NCBI RefSeq assembly: GCF_018139145.2
Contig: NC_059475.1
Location: 15,566,937-15,630,936 of the forward strand
Source of the DNA: Gymnogyps californianus
Taxonomy: Eukaryota; Chordata; Aves; Accipitriformes; Cathartidae
Direction of reading: 5' to 3'
Length of the DNA stretch: 64,000 nt
The translations under genes and the position numbers were made by a program. The stretch's first letter is position 1. Each line of letters starts with the position of its first letter. Shown here piece by piece: positions 28,121 to 36,965 of the stretch. The notes below the pieces were generated by a model. That model was not told where the DNA came from and ran no database searches. It saw only the letters and a list, made by a program, of their open reading frames with translations.

Positions 28121-28270
28121 TGTCCTGGTTTCGGCTGGGACAGAGTTAACTTTCTTTTTAGTAGCTGGTACAGTGCTGTGTTTTGGATTTAGTGTGAGAA
28201 TGATGTTGATAACACTCTGATGTTTTAGTTGTTGCTAAAGACAGACATATTGCTAATGACAGACATATTG
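28121..28270 (+). mobile_element. Truncated avian ERVL-type LTR (5' part)
   Basis: The segment begins TGTCCTGGTTTCGGCTGGGA and continues with 'agtagctggtacagtgctgt', 'ttttggatttagtgtgagaa' and 'gttgataacactctgatg', then 'ttttagttgttgct'. This matches the 5' part of a common avian endogenous retrovirus (ERVL class) LTR as I remember it. After about 28250 the similarity ends and the expected remainder (promoter, polyadenylation region, CA end) is missing. No internal retroviral genes are seen nearby, so it is a truncated solo LTR remnant. It lies antisense to PLEKHA7. Confidence 0.75.
28234..28269 (+). repeat. 18-bp tandem duplication at the LTR break
   Basis: Two adjacent 18-bp units, 28234-28251 and 28252-28269, differ at one base. 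The array overlaps the last recognisable bases of the LTR fragment, so it may mark the rearrangement that truncated the LTR. Confidence 0.9.
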
Positions 28271-31200
28271 CACACTTCTAAAAGCAGTTTGAAATGTAAC
28301 ACAAGATTATGAAAACTATTTTTAAGACTATAGCAATACCTATCCGGTACAACCGTACTTTTTTTTTTAATCTTTACATTTTAGACAGACTTTCAGAAAT
28401 ATTGAAAGCCTAACTGCAATATGCAGCTTCCCAAAACATATGCACATGTTCATCTGCACACAGATTCAGTGAATGCAGAAGTGGACACTACTTCAGGAAA
28501 GAGGCTGAATGAATGAAGCTTTTCTGACACATTCATGTTAAAAAAGCTAGAATGTGTACTGAACAAAATGTGGATGCTGGCAGCTCTGGAGAACCAGTTC
28601 ATACCCTTGTTTCTGAGCTACAACACAAGTAAGCCATACAACCCCAACCAGAACAAAAGAATGTTCCTCTGTTTCCCAGACAACTTTGATTTTCAAAAGT
28701 GTTCAACACCCAAAACAACATCTCAAGTTAATGGGAACTATGCTTTAAGTGTATGTTATCCTTGCTGGCCTCCTCAGGTAGCCAAAATTCAGTTTTCCAA
28801 CACGTGTGTATTTTGGAAGAAAGGCAAACAAGGACTGACAAACCAAGCTAAGTACTTTTTGGTGCAGCCTTGCTTTAAAAACAAACAAAAACCAGCACCT
28901 CCCCTCATACACTCCTCCCCACCCCCGCCAAGGAATGCACACAATGTTCCTCTTCATTCATATACATCGCTGAATCAAAGCGCACATGGCATTTTCCTTA
29001 TGCACAGTTCCAAGCTTGCTCTTCCAGAGGGCACTCTGCAATTCAGGCAGCATGAACGTACCCTTTTCCCGCTTTCTGGGAGCTAAACTACAAAGTACTT
29101 CTTTTGCTGTCTGCAATCGTCAGCAATCTTCTGCCTGAGTACAAATCCATCAGCGTTTACTTCACTCTTTAATGAGTGATCTCTCATTTTGACTGTCATC
29201 AAAAAAGGACACTTAACTGTTTCCCCAACCTGAATGAAACATAGCTACTGTATCTACCCAGCAGGTCCAATATTCCCAGCTCAGTTCTGTTCACAATCCA
29301 GGAGAACAAAATTTATTAAACAGGCTGTCTGATCAAGCCCAGAGCCGGAGAACAAAGGACTAGGAGAGATACAGAGCAACTCGTACAAGCAATACTATTT
29401 ACTTTTACTGCATATAGTTCTTTTTTCCCATTGCCCAAATAGAACATTTTCTTACAAGAAGTTAAAAAATAATAAAAAACACCCACACAGATTGACCCCA
29501 TCCTGGCAGCTTTTCTCTTGCTGCTTAATTTCCTGCCAGTGAACCAGCAGAGGCCGCTCAAGACTGTCTATTCCTTCTGCAGAACTGCAGGATGGGACAG
29601 CTTCCCTACCCTCACATTTCAAGACAAAAGCTAATTCTAGCATTTTTCTTCCACTTCTCAATTTCATATCCGTTTTTCCACCTATACAAATTACCTCAAG
29701 GAAGTCTAGTCCCCTCAAGGGTAACTCCTGATTGAATTCTAGTAACCATTCATAACCTACAGATTGCTGCATATGGTGCCTCTCAAGATTTATCCAAAAT
29801 AGAGCTTTACCCATTGCTGTGGAACCAGTCCAGGTTTCTTTCCCTAAAAGTTTCTCCATGACATTTTACAGCGCACAAAGTCCTTTCATTTTGCTAGAGA
29901 CTATCCTCAAATTTGCTAGTGATGGTGTAAACGTCATCACTTTTGGTTGGTGAAGTTCTTGTGTGGTTCCAGCCACACAATTTTTATTCCACTTCAGGAA
30001 CTCCACACAACTCAAACTGGTTATACACAGAAATGATAGAGTGAAGTACTTCACAGGCCAGCTCCTCACAGGTGGATTTCATATCATTTTATATACTTAC
30101 TTATACACTAATTGAGACCTTTTATCTAAGCACGGGTTCAAGAACCACAAAGGACATAATCTATATTGAAGATCTCATTATGAGGGACATCACTACTCCT
30201 TACTCACAGTAGTTAAGTGCTTCAATATCTTTTGCTTCTACAGCAATAACCATCATGGAAAACAGAGCAAGAAAAAAAATAATAAGAATTTGTATTTACA
30301 GCAGGCCATGAAACACATACAGTAAGTAGCGCTTTAGTCCACCTAAACAGCCACTAAAAAGAAACAGTCTTCAACTTCCTACTAGGAGCGGGGAAGACAG
30401 GAATTTCTGCAGGGCAGAAGAAACCTGTTGATTAAATTTATTAATGAGATTATAAAACAATCTTCTCAGATAATCAAAAGGACTGAACTCAATAATCCAG
30501 ATGGCTTCTGCCCCTTTAGGCTTCTGTGATTAAATAATCATTAATTGGGTATCATCTATAGCCCACACTGGGTGAATCTCAGATTGTATGGTTTTCAGTG
30601 ACATGGTATCTAAATGTACGCGTTTGGCACAGCAGAATCAAAGTTACAAGGCAGACTTCAATTTGGTGTTCACCAACTTCTGTGTTCTTTGCTCGTTTAC
30701 TATTTCCAAATACTTGAAACACATACCATGCATATTTCCTACATACAGTAAAAGCTAAATAAAAGAATTAAAGAATAACAGTTGCAAACAGTTACAGACT
30801 ACTGCTATAAACAATGGTGATTTCATAAAAAGCTTTGTTTCTTGTACATCCACTGTCACCCCAAGAAGAGGCCAAGTTGGACTAAAAACTGATTTCAGAA
30901 TTAAACAAACAAAGGGTTAACTTCAGATATTTAAGTGCTGATTTCCACTTTTTTGTTCTTAATTTTAGGCTACAATTTGAATGCAATATTACCTTCAAGA
31001 TGTGCAATATTATTGCAGCATTCTAAAACAACCTCTATAGCAGCAGTACACTTTTTTTAACATACTTTAATACAAGCCAGTTAGCTATCTAATACTGGAA
31101 GAATGGATCCTTTCACATAAATACTCATCTCAAACCTTCAAAGCTATAAGAAGGTAACAAAAAAAGCATTCCAGACTTTCAAAGCTTTCCAACTTTCCTA

Positions 31201-32229
31201 AGTCTTTTGGATGATCAGAGAAAGATAATAAGCAAATGGAAACAAAAGCCTGAACTGTAATGCATACATGCACTGTTTTTCCATCAGTCACTATTTTCCC
31301 TGCATGTCACATCTCCTTCCCCAAAAAGAGAGCCTGCCAACCACACCACTTCATATCAGCAACCCAACTACCAGAAACAAACCAGAGCAAGCATTGTTAA
31401 GTCCTCATTCAATTCCACATATGCTCAGCAACAACATCCTTTCTGCAGTGACTCTAACATAAAGCAGTTGCCCAACAAACACAACATATTTCAAAAACAT
31501 CAGTAGAGAAAACAAACAAAACAAAGAGATGGAAAACAGTAGTGCAAGCTGTCCTCGGCACTCAAAGTCAGAAAACGCAACATCTGTGATACTTTTAGAC
31601 AAAGAAACATCCAGTCCTATGATCATGCCTAAATCAATGTTCCTCCTAAAACAGGTTGAAGGTTGGCATACCAAGCAAACTGAACACTCCATTTTTTTAA
31701 AAAAAAAAAAAGCTCAATTGCTGTTTTTAGACATTTTTGTAATTTGAAGAAATAAGTCACATTGATGAAAAAAGTCTAACAGTTCACAAGCAATGGTGAC
31801 CAAATTGCAACCTTTCACAATTGGTATCTATATTGAGTATAGCTGATTATGCCATGTCTTTATTTGATTAAGAGTAACAAAGATGCTGAGGCTATGTATG
31901 TGGAAAGACATAAAATTGTATAAAAACCTATCCCATTTTCTCCTTAGGACAAGCTATTTAAGTTGCAAATAAGCCACAAAAGAAACAGTGAGATTGTACC
32001 AAAACTACTAAATGGAGATCCAGAAAAATCAGTTTATACATCATTTATTTAATGTTTTATTTAGTGATTTTAGGATTAAAGGCAAGACTGTGCTAATAGG
32101 GTTTGCCACTATCAAGAAAACCTGAAGAATAATCAGAACGGAGAAAATCATTCAGGAAGACATGGACGTGTATAAATGGGAAGAACTAGAATGTAGCTTC
32201 ATACATGGCTTCCCAGTATAAATTACAGT

Positions 32230-32760
32230 CTTAGAAGTTAAAGCAGTAAAGGAGAAGAAAGATCTGGGTGTATCAGTCAATTGGCAGCACTCACACGTGC
32301 TGTCAGTGTGGGTGTCTTCCCCAAATAGGCAAACAACCTAAAATGCAGAAAGCTGAGAAATTTTTAGAGCCAAGGCGGCACTTCTGTTGTTTGAGAGTCT
32401 CACAAAAGCTCATTCCAGCGTACTACTCTGTTCACTCACATGCAACAAAGATGACTTCATATTGCAAGAGGTGCAGAGAAGAACTACAGAATAATCAAAT
32501 AGACGGAGAGCCCTTTTTAAAGGACTGGACAAAGAACCCAGCTTATATAGTTGAGTAAAACAAGACTAAGAGGGGATGTGATTTCAGACAAACATCTCGA
32601 GTAAATAACTGAACGGAAAATAGTCCCCCTTAAACCACAGGACAGCTGCTTAACTATAGAACAGCACTGACACACAAAAAACATTATAAACCAGAGCACG
32701 TTAATTTGGAAACTTCTATCCAACAGAAGTGGAGTTCTAGAAATTTTCAAACTCCCGGTA
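32230..32760 (+). repeat. Ancient CR1-like LINE fragment (ORF2 C-terminal part)
   Basis: It is very diverged but keeps the CR1 order on the plus strand: 'aagaaagatctgggtgta' (the KKDLGV motif), a later segment resembling the RVQRR region, then 'caagactaagaggggatgtg' (the KTKRGDV motif) and a decayed tail. Many frameshifts and stops are present. Confidence 0.65.
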
Positions 32761-33053
32761 CGTGGAAAGGGGAGAAAAGCTTACCTGGTTTTGATATTAA
32801 GCTTGACCGGCTTATAAACCTTTGTTTTACTCTATGATGTTTCAAGGTCGTCCATAGTATTGAAGGAAGTAATAAAGACATGGAAGTAAATGGACATAGG
32901 ATTAATTAATTTTTTTTTTAAAGTCAAAGATGGCTCACATCCAATGTTTTATCTAATATTTTGATTACTGCTGTACCAGAAATCAGTTCTGTAAGTGGAG
33001 TTAGCCTATGTACATTTAAATAAAGTGTTTTATACTGTGTCCCACATGAAATT

Positions 33054-33139
33054 ATTTAAAATAGAAATAATACTTAGTAATACTTTAATTTCATTAAAGA
33101 AATAATACTTAAATAATATTTAAAATAGAAACAAGACTT
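33054..33139. repeat. Degenerate AT-rich direct repeats
   Basis: A 22-bp unit at 33054-33075 recurs at 33118-33139 with a few changes, and a shortened copy lies at 33096-33110. This looks like local duplication in AT-rich DNA next to the CR1 remnant. Confidence 0.7.
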
Positions 33140-33214
33140 GCAAGATACATAAAGAAATTGACCAAAAAGGAAAAACTACAATAGGTTGTATTAATAGTGG
33201 AAATGATCACATGA

Positions 33215-33560
33215 AAGAGGGGTTTCTTGTAGCATTCCTCCTGACACCCTTCAATAAATTAGTAGCCAAGGAATGACAATGTGCTCATGAAATTTCTGTG
33301 GATGACACCAGACTGGAAACTATCACCAGTACAAAGAAGATGGGTAGTTATACAGGAGAGCTCATGGTTTTTGTGAGCTGGAATGCCAGAAAATGGAATT
33401 TAATAATACAACATGTGAAATCACACATTTAGGGACCAGTAACCTTTTCTGTAAGCTGAGAACTCATCACGTGCAAGCAACATAGGAGGAATAAACAGAG
33501 CAGTGAGGTATGGAAATCCTCATCGAAGGATGCTGACGTTTACATGACCACAAGAGCAGC
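33215..33560 (+). repeat. Ancient CR1-like LINE fragment (reverse transcriptase active-site region)
   Basis: 'tttctgtggatgacaccaga' corresponds to the reverse-transcriptase FxDDT box followed by an RL pair. Downstream, 'aatttaataatacaacatgt' and 'acacatttagggaccagtaa' match the CR1 stretch that normally follows. It is heavily decayed. It lies downstream of a fragment from a later part of ORF2, so it is a different insertion or rearranged. Confidence 0.65.
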
Positions 33561-34368
33561 TCAATATGTTCATGGAAGAAAAACTGAGAAATTCCACTTG
33601 GCTCAGAAAGCCTCTGAGCTGAAAACAGAGAGGCTAGAGCAGTGCTGGGGGAAGTATCACTGCTGAAGAGGATACTCTATCAGGTGAATCTTTGGTCTGA
33701 TGCAGTACAGCTGAACAGATTTAAGTCAAAAAATTGCTGTTGCTCCTCACAAAACTTTGTTTGGCTAAAGATGGTCGAGTTTATCCAGTTGCTCTTTAAA
33801 ACACACATTATATTTCATTTCCTGCAGCAATTCCAGCCCAAGCTAAAGAATGCTATTAGCACAAGTTATGACAATGCACCGCACACAACTATAATTTAAC
33901 AGACCAGAAATTAGAAGTTTTGTAATTGCCTGACAAACAAGACATGAGAATGGTCTTCCAAACAGAGCAGCTGGGAAAAGGAATCTAAGCTGTTCTAAAA
34001 TTGCACGAGTAAGCTTCTGGAAAGGACAGAAAAACAAATAGATGTTTTCCTACAAAGGAGAAAGAAGTTTGTGTTGATATATCTGTGTAAAGGATCTGTT
34101 TATGCTACATTTACAGACTGCACAGTTATCTTATTTTAAAGTTCCATCAGCCACCTATGTAACCACAAGAACTTCTATTCCTTTCTTTAAACGCACTGGC
34201 CACAGTTAAAGGGTGGCTGTTATAAGCGGTATTCAACAGCTCTCCAATGCCTTGCTGCTATCTCCTGTTCACGAGTTGAGGGCTAAACTAACTGTCCAGT
34301 CCAGCACTGTAAGGAATTCTCTGGCTCACCCAAACAGGGATTTATGGCCTTTTTTCTCCTTTGTAGGG

Positions 34369-34386
34369 AAAAAAAAAAAAAAAAAG
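34369..34386. repeat. Poly-A run
   Basis: About 17 consecutive As. The sequence before it is not recognisable as a retroposon. Confidence 0.7.
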
Positions 34387-35440
34387 AGACATTTTAGGAT
34401 CATCTGGAATTTTATTTAACAAACGTCCTACCATGTGAGATATTTATGATGCCTTCAGTCAATTCCTCCTTCGCCTAGCCCAGTATGGTGTTGAAGTTTG
34501 ATCTTTACTAAAAACCTCAAGTTTGTCAAAGGTTTTGGGGTACACTTCGCAGGCGTTTCAAAATTAGACATGTGTGACACAGTTGTCAGCAGTTATAGGG
34601 GACTGTACTGAATGACCTGGGTTAACCATTCCAGTCCTGCATTGAAGCAATACGATAGTCTGAGCGTTTCCCAATCCTTTTGTTAGTTTCATTGAATTTG
34701 TCACGCATTCAGATTTCCAAAGGAAAATGCACAGACATAAGTGACACATAATTCTATATCCAGGGTGTACTAGAGTTTTACTGATTTGATTAGATCTCTA
34801 TTCTTACATCAGTGTTTGCATTTGCAAAAGCCTTATATATGTAATGTTTGAAACAAGCTCTCTTAATTATCCTATTTTACTGCAACACGCTTGCATCTCA
34901 TCGAATAAAAGAGCCTTAACAGGCAGCACATCTCAAGTTTTTAACTGTTCTCTGAATAAGATACACTACATGAAAGATACGACAGCCACCACCAGCCCAT
35001 GCAAGGCAAGTTCATCTGTTCAGCCCCATCTCTGGGAAGAAACACTGAAAGCCTTTCACTTGCAAAACTTCCCAGTGCTGCATCCACAGCCACGAGGCAT
35101 TTAAAATAAAAAAAAAAAAAACAACCATCCACCTTCAACCATGACCGGCGCTCAGCAATGCAACGCTCCACCTGCCACAAACCGCAGTTTAAATACCAGG
35201 AAGGGCGGGGGAAACCCCAACAAAAACTGAAGAGCCGCCTCCGGGGAAACCTGTTGCTAGCCACCGAGAGAGCGCGGCAGGCGGGGGGACCACCACATCC
35301 CGCCGCGCCCGGCGGCCAGCTTTCCCCATCCGCCGCCGAAACCGCACACCTCGTTGTCACTTTCGCTCGCGTTGATCATTAATTAAAGAGGCGAACGTGC
35401 CGGGTTGGTGAGGGGTGGGGGAGAGGAGGTGGAAGCGGCC

Positions 35441-35443
<3 letters not shown>

Positions 35444-35476
<33 letters not shown>

Positions 35477-35481
35477 CCCCC
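35444..35481. repeat. (CA)15 microsatellite followed by C8
   Basis: Fifteen perfect CA units (35444-35473) are followed by eight Cs (35474-35481). In the PLEKHA7 transcript, which is read from the minus strand, this is a G8 run followed by (UG)15, starting about 95 bases downstream of the exon 3 donor. UG repeats are known binding sites for TDP-43 and CELF proteins, and alternating purine-pyrimidine DNA can adopt Z-form. Repeat length is likely polymorphic. Confidence 0.9.
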
Positions 35482-35576
35482 GGCCTGAGGCGTCCCCGCG
35501 GGCGGGCCGGGGCCGAGCCGCCAACGGCCCCCACCAACGGCGGCCCGAGGGCGGCGCGGGGCAGGGGAGTACTCAC

Positions 35577-35634
35577 TCGATGAAGTAGCTGGCGCCCTCC
35601 TCCGAGAACCCCTCCTCCCATCCGCGGGGCAGGT
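35577..35634 (-). CDS. PLEKHA7: PLEKHA7 coding exon 3 (first half of WW domain 2)
   Basis: This 58-bp exon completes codon 54 (Asp), encodes residues 55-72, and ends with two bases of codon 73. It begins DLPRGWEEGF, giving the first Trp of WW domain 2 at residue 59, and continues through Gly-Ala-Ser-Tyr-Phe-Ile at 67-72. The acceptor follows an almost pure pyrimidine tract of about 37 bases and ends TTGCAG; the donor is GA followed by GTGAGT. The rest of WW2 must come from exon 4, which I could not find in the 35.5 kb to the left. The exon 3 donor lies 104 bp upstream, in transcript order, of a long UG repeat. Confidence 0.95.
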
Positions 35635-35812
35635 CTGCAAGGGAGGGGGAGAGAGAGAAAGAGAAAGAAAGCGGGGAAGGAAAAGTGAGAACTTCGCCCG
35701 CGCCCCCGAGGTGCCTCACTGGCCGCGGGGGGGGTGGTGGTGGGGGGGTGAGGAGGGGGAGCGGAGCGATCGTTAACGGTGCGCGGCGCGAGGGCAGGGC
35801 GGGGGCACCCAC
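35635..35812 (-). other. PLEKHA7: PLEKHA7 intron 2 (short, with long polypyrimidine tract)
   Basis: A 178-bp GT-AG intron. On the coding strand its last 40 or so bases are almost all pyrimidine (the purine-rich stretch at 35639-35676 on the plus strand) and lead into the exon 3 acceptor. On the plus strand the middle is G-rich, with runs of eight and seven Gs near 35728-35748. Confidence 0.9.
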
Positions 35813-35889
35813 CTGAGCGGATCATATGGCCGGAGTTGACGGGCTCCCCGGTGCGAGGATGCAGCCAAGTGGTGGTGCGGGTCAGGTCG
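35813..35889 (-). CDS. PLEKHA7: PLEKHA7 coding exon 2 (second half of WW domain 1 and linker)
   Basis: This 77-bp exon completes codon 28 as Asp, encodes residues 29-53, and ends with the first base of codon 54. It carries the second signature Trp (36) followed by Leu-His-Pro, with the WW-defining Pro at 39, then the linker TGEPVNSGHMIRS between the two WW domains. The acceptor is a pyrimidine run ending CCCAG and the donor is CAG followed by GTGGGT. The frame joins exactly to both neighbours. Intron 1 is only 128 bp, so this exon sits inside the CpG island next to exon 1. With both Trp residues and the Pro present, WW1 looks intact. Confidence 0.95.
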
Positions 35890-36017
35890 CTGGGAGGGAG
35901 AAGCGGAAAACATGCACCTGTTAGTGACTGCGTGCGGCCGCCCGGGCGGGCAGTGGCGGGAGCAGGGCCACCCTCCGCCCCCTCCCCCGGCGCCCCCGCC
36001 CGCAGGCGCCCCCTTAC
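35890..36017 (-). other. PLEKHA7: PLEKHA7 intron 1 (short, GC-rich)
   Basis: A 128-bp GT-AG intron between exons 1 and 2. In the transcript it is GC-rich and full of G triplets and longer G-runs near its 5' half. Such runs are known to help splicing of short GC-rich introns. Nothing else is seen in it. Confidence 0.9.
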
Positions 36018-36100
36018 TCGATGAAGAAGACTCGCCCGTCCTTGCAGACGCCGTAGGACCAGTGCTCAGGTAGAGTGTCCCGCCCCACCGCCGCCGCCAT
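36018..36100 (-). CDS. PLEKHA7: PLEKHA7 coding exon 1 (start codon, first half of WW domain 1)
   Basis: This exon encodes residues 1-27 plus two bases of codon 28. It begins Met-Ala-Ala-Ala-Val-Gly-Arg-Asp. WW domain 1 starts near residue 10 with LPEHW (first signature Trp at 14) and continues through the Gly-Arg-Val-Phe-Phe strand at 22-26. The start at 36100-36098 is chosen because it matches the family's N-terminus and has a good context (A at -3, G at +4). The frame stays open upstream on the minus strand without a stop, so homology, not a stop codon, fixes the start. The exon ends with GA followed by a GTAAGG donor. An unspliced read-through would meet a stop at 36016-36014, which supports splicing here. 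Confidence 0.95.
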
Positions 36101-36311
36101 GTTCGCCGTGCGCGCAGCCAGCCGGCCGGGGCGGGGGTGCGGGCGGGCGGGCGGGCGGCCGGCGCTCGGCGCCCAGCGCCCGGCTCTGCTCGGCAGCGCC
36201 ACCGCGGCCGCCGGAGGCGCGGCGCCCTGGCGCGGGCGAGGGGCGACACCTCCCGCCCCTCAGGAGGCAGGCGCCTGCCCCAGGGAAGCCGTGGAGAGCC
36301 CGCGGGGGAAA

Positions 36312-36326
36312 GGGGGGGGGGGGGGG
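36312..36326 (+). repeat. G15 run in the PLEKHA7 upstream CpG island
   Basis: Fifteen consecutive Gs followed by CGGG, about 210 bp upstream of the start codon. The exact length may be unreliable because homopolymers this long are hard to sequence. Confidence 0.8.
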
Positions 36327-36834
36327 CGGGAAGGAGCCTGAGGTGGCGCCGGCCGCCTTTGTCCGCGGCTGCCCCGCGCCCGCCCCCTCACCCCCAAGTC
36401 CCGCGTGGGCTGGTGGCTGCGTCCCCTCACGCCCCGGCGGAGCCGCGGCACCCCCCTGGGGTCACCCCCGAGTCGCAGGATACCGAGGGGGACGCAGGGA
36501 CGCCGCCTCGGAAGCAAGCAGCGTACCGCGCGGGCAAGAGCGGCTCCACGGTCTGACAGGGAGGGTGCACATCCTTAAAGACGCTCTTCGCTCAATGAAG
36601 AGGCCGGATGAATCTCCTGCTCCAGTGTCGGAGTCCTGGCTACCGTCCAGAACGTGTCAAAAGGGAGGATAAGTACAGGTGTGATAGCACTTGCCTTCCA
36701 CCGGGTCCCGGGATACACTCACCAATGGTGGAAGGCGAGGAGAGAAAGGCCATGGGGACTTTGAACCTCGGGTACAGGGGACGATTGCTGCAAGGTTAAA
36801 AGATAGCAGAGAGTCAATAACAGTCAGTTGACAA

Positions 36835-36965
36835 AGTAGAGCTGTCACCAGTATCACAAGGGACTTGTGCCAGTCCCTATATTCATCAATGACCTAGAAA
36901 AGGAGGGAGAGGTAACATGAGAGAGCCTGCTAGGTGAATTTAAGTTATGTATTACTCCCTCCCAA
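36835..36965 (+). repeat. Small ancient CR1-like fragment
   Basis: 'tattcatcaatgacctagaa' followed by 'aaggag' corresponds to the FINDLE(K) box of CR1 reverse transcriptase, preceded by 'agtatcacaagggac' and followed by a decayed 'gtgaatttaag'. It is short and diverged, so the edges are approximate. Confidence 0.55.

Larger units (their letters stand above)
1..35576 (-). other. PLEKHA7: PLEKHA7 intron 3 (partial), overview
   Basis: AT-rich non-coding sequence between the exon 3 donor and the left edge of the window. Apart from the repeats and motifs listed separately, I see nothing convincing in 1-1270, 1475-3210, 3415-8870, 9210-14380, 14485-19640, 19680-23300, 24620-28120, 28275-32225 and 34110-35150. 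Open frames in these stretches are short, mostly under 100 codons, and match no family I recognise. The absence of exon 4 was judged by eye against the expected WW2 completion (His-Pro-Val-Thr-Gly motif), so a very short or divergent exon could have been missed. Confidence 0.75.
1..36100 (-). other. PLEKHA7: PLEKHA7 gene, 5' portion (exons 1-3 and part of intron 3)
   Basis: The 5' end of PLEKHA7 is read on the minus strand. Known for the family: PLEKHA7 is a cytoplasmic scaffold of epithelial adherens junctions that binds p120-catenin, PDZD11 (through its WW region) and, via CAMSAP3, microtubule minus ends; it has two N-terminal WW domains, a PH domain, and coiled-coil and proline-rich regions. 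Seen here: three coding exons whose spliced product closely matches the PLEKHA7 N-terminus as I remember it, rather than PLEKHA5, whose start is different. The exon that should complete WW2 was not found to the left, so 1-35576 is taken as intron 3 and the PH domain and the rest lie outside the window. Coordinates run from the initiator codon; the transcription start is not determined. Confidence 0.9.
35150..36560. promoter_or_regulatory. PLEKHA7: CpG island promoter of PLEKHA7
   Basis: A sharp jump from AT-rich flanks to about 70% or more G+C (estimated by eye), with dense CpG, begins near 35150 and fades near 36560. It covers all three coding exons and the sequence upstream of the start codon. 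Several GGGCGG/CCGCCC boxes (Sp/KLF type) lie at about 36080-36160. No clear TATA box is seen before the start codon, as expected for a CpG island promoter. The transcription start probably lies within the first few hundred bases above 36100. Long open frames on both strands here result from the low stop-codon density of GC-rich DNA. Confidence 0.85.

Noticed and set aside
30440..30540. Possible old CR1 3' end ('cccctttaggcttctgtgat')
   Set aside because: The similarity is limited to about 20 bases and is not supported by flanking sequence.
35379..35825. 148-codon minus-strand open frame with a long Cys-Val repeat
   Set aside because: The Cys-Val repeat is the translated TG microsatellite. 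The frame crosses an intron and does not match the exon 3 reading.
35773..36249. 158-codon minus-strand open frame overlapping PLEKHA7 exons 1 and 2
   Set aside because: It is a different frame from the PLEKHA7 reading, is rich in Arg, Ala and Pro as expected from GC-rich DNA, and has no domain. The spliced PLEKHA7 product explains the region.
36137..36556. 139-codon plus-strand open frame divergent from PLEKHA7
   Set aside because: It lies in CpG-island sequence with low stop density and simple Arg/Pro/Ala composition. A bidirectional promoter transcript is possible, but nothing in the sequence supports a protein.
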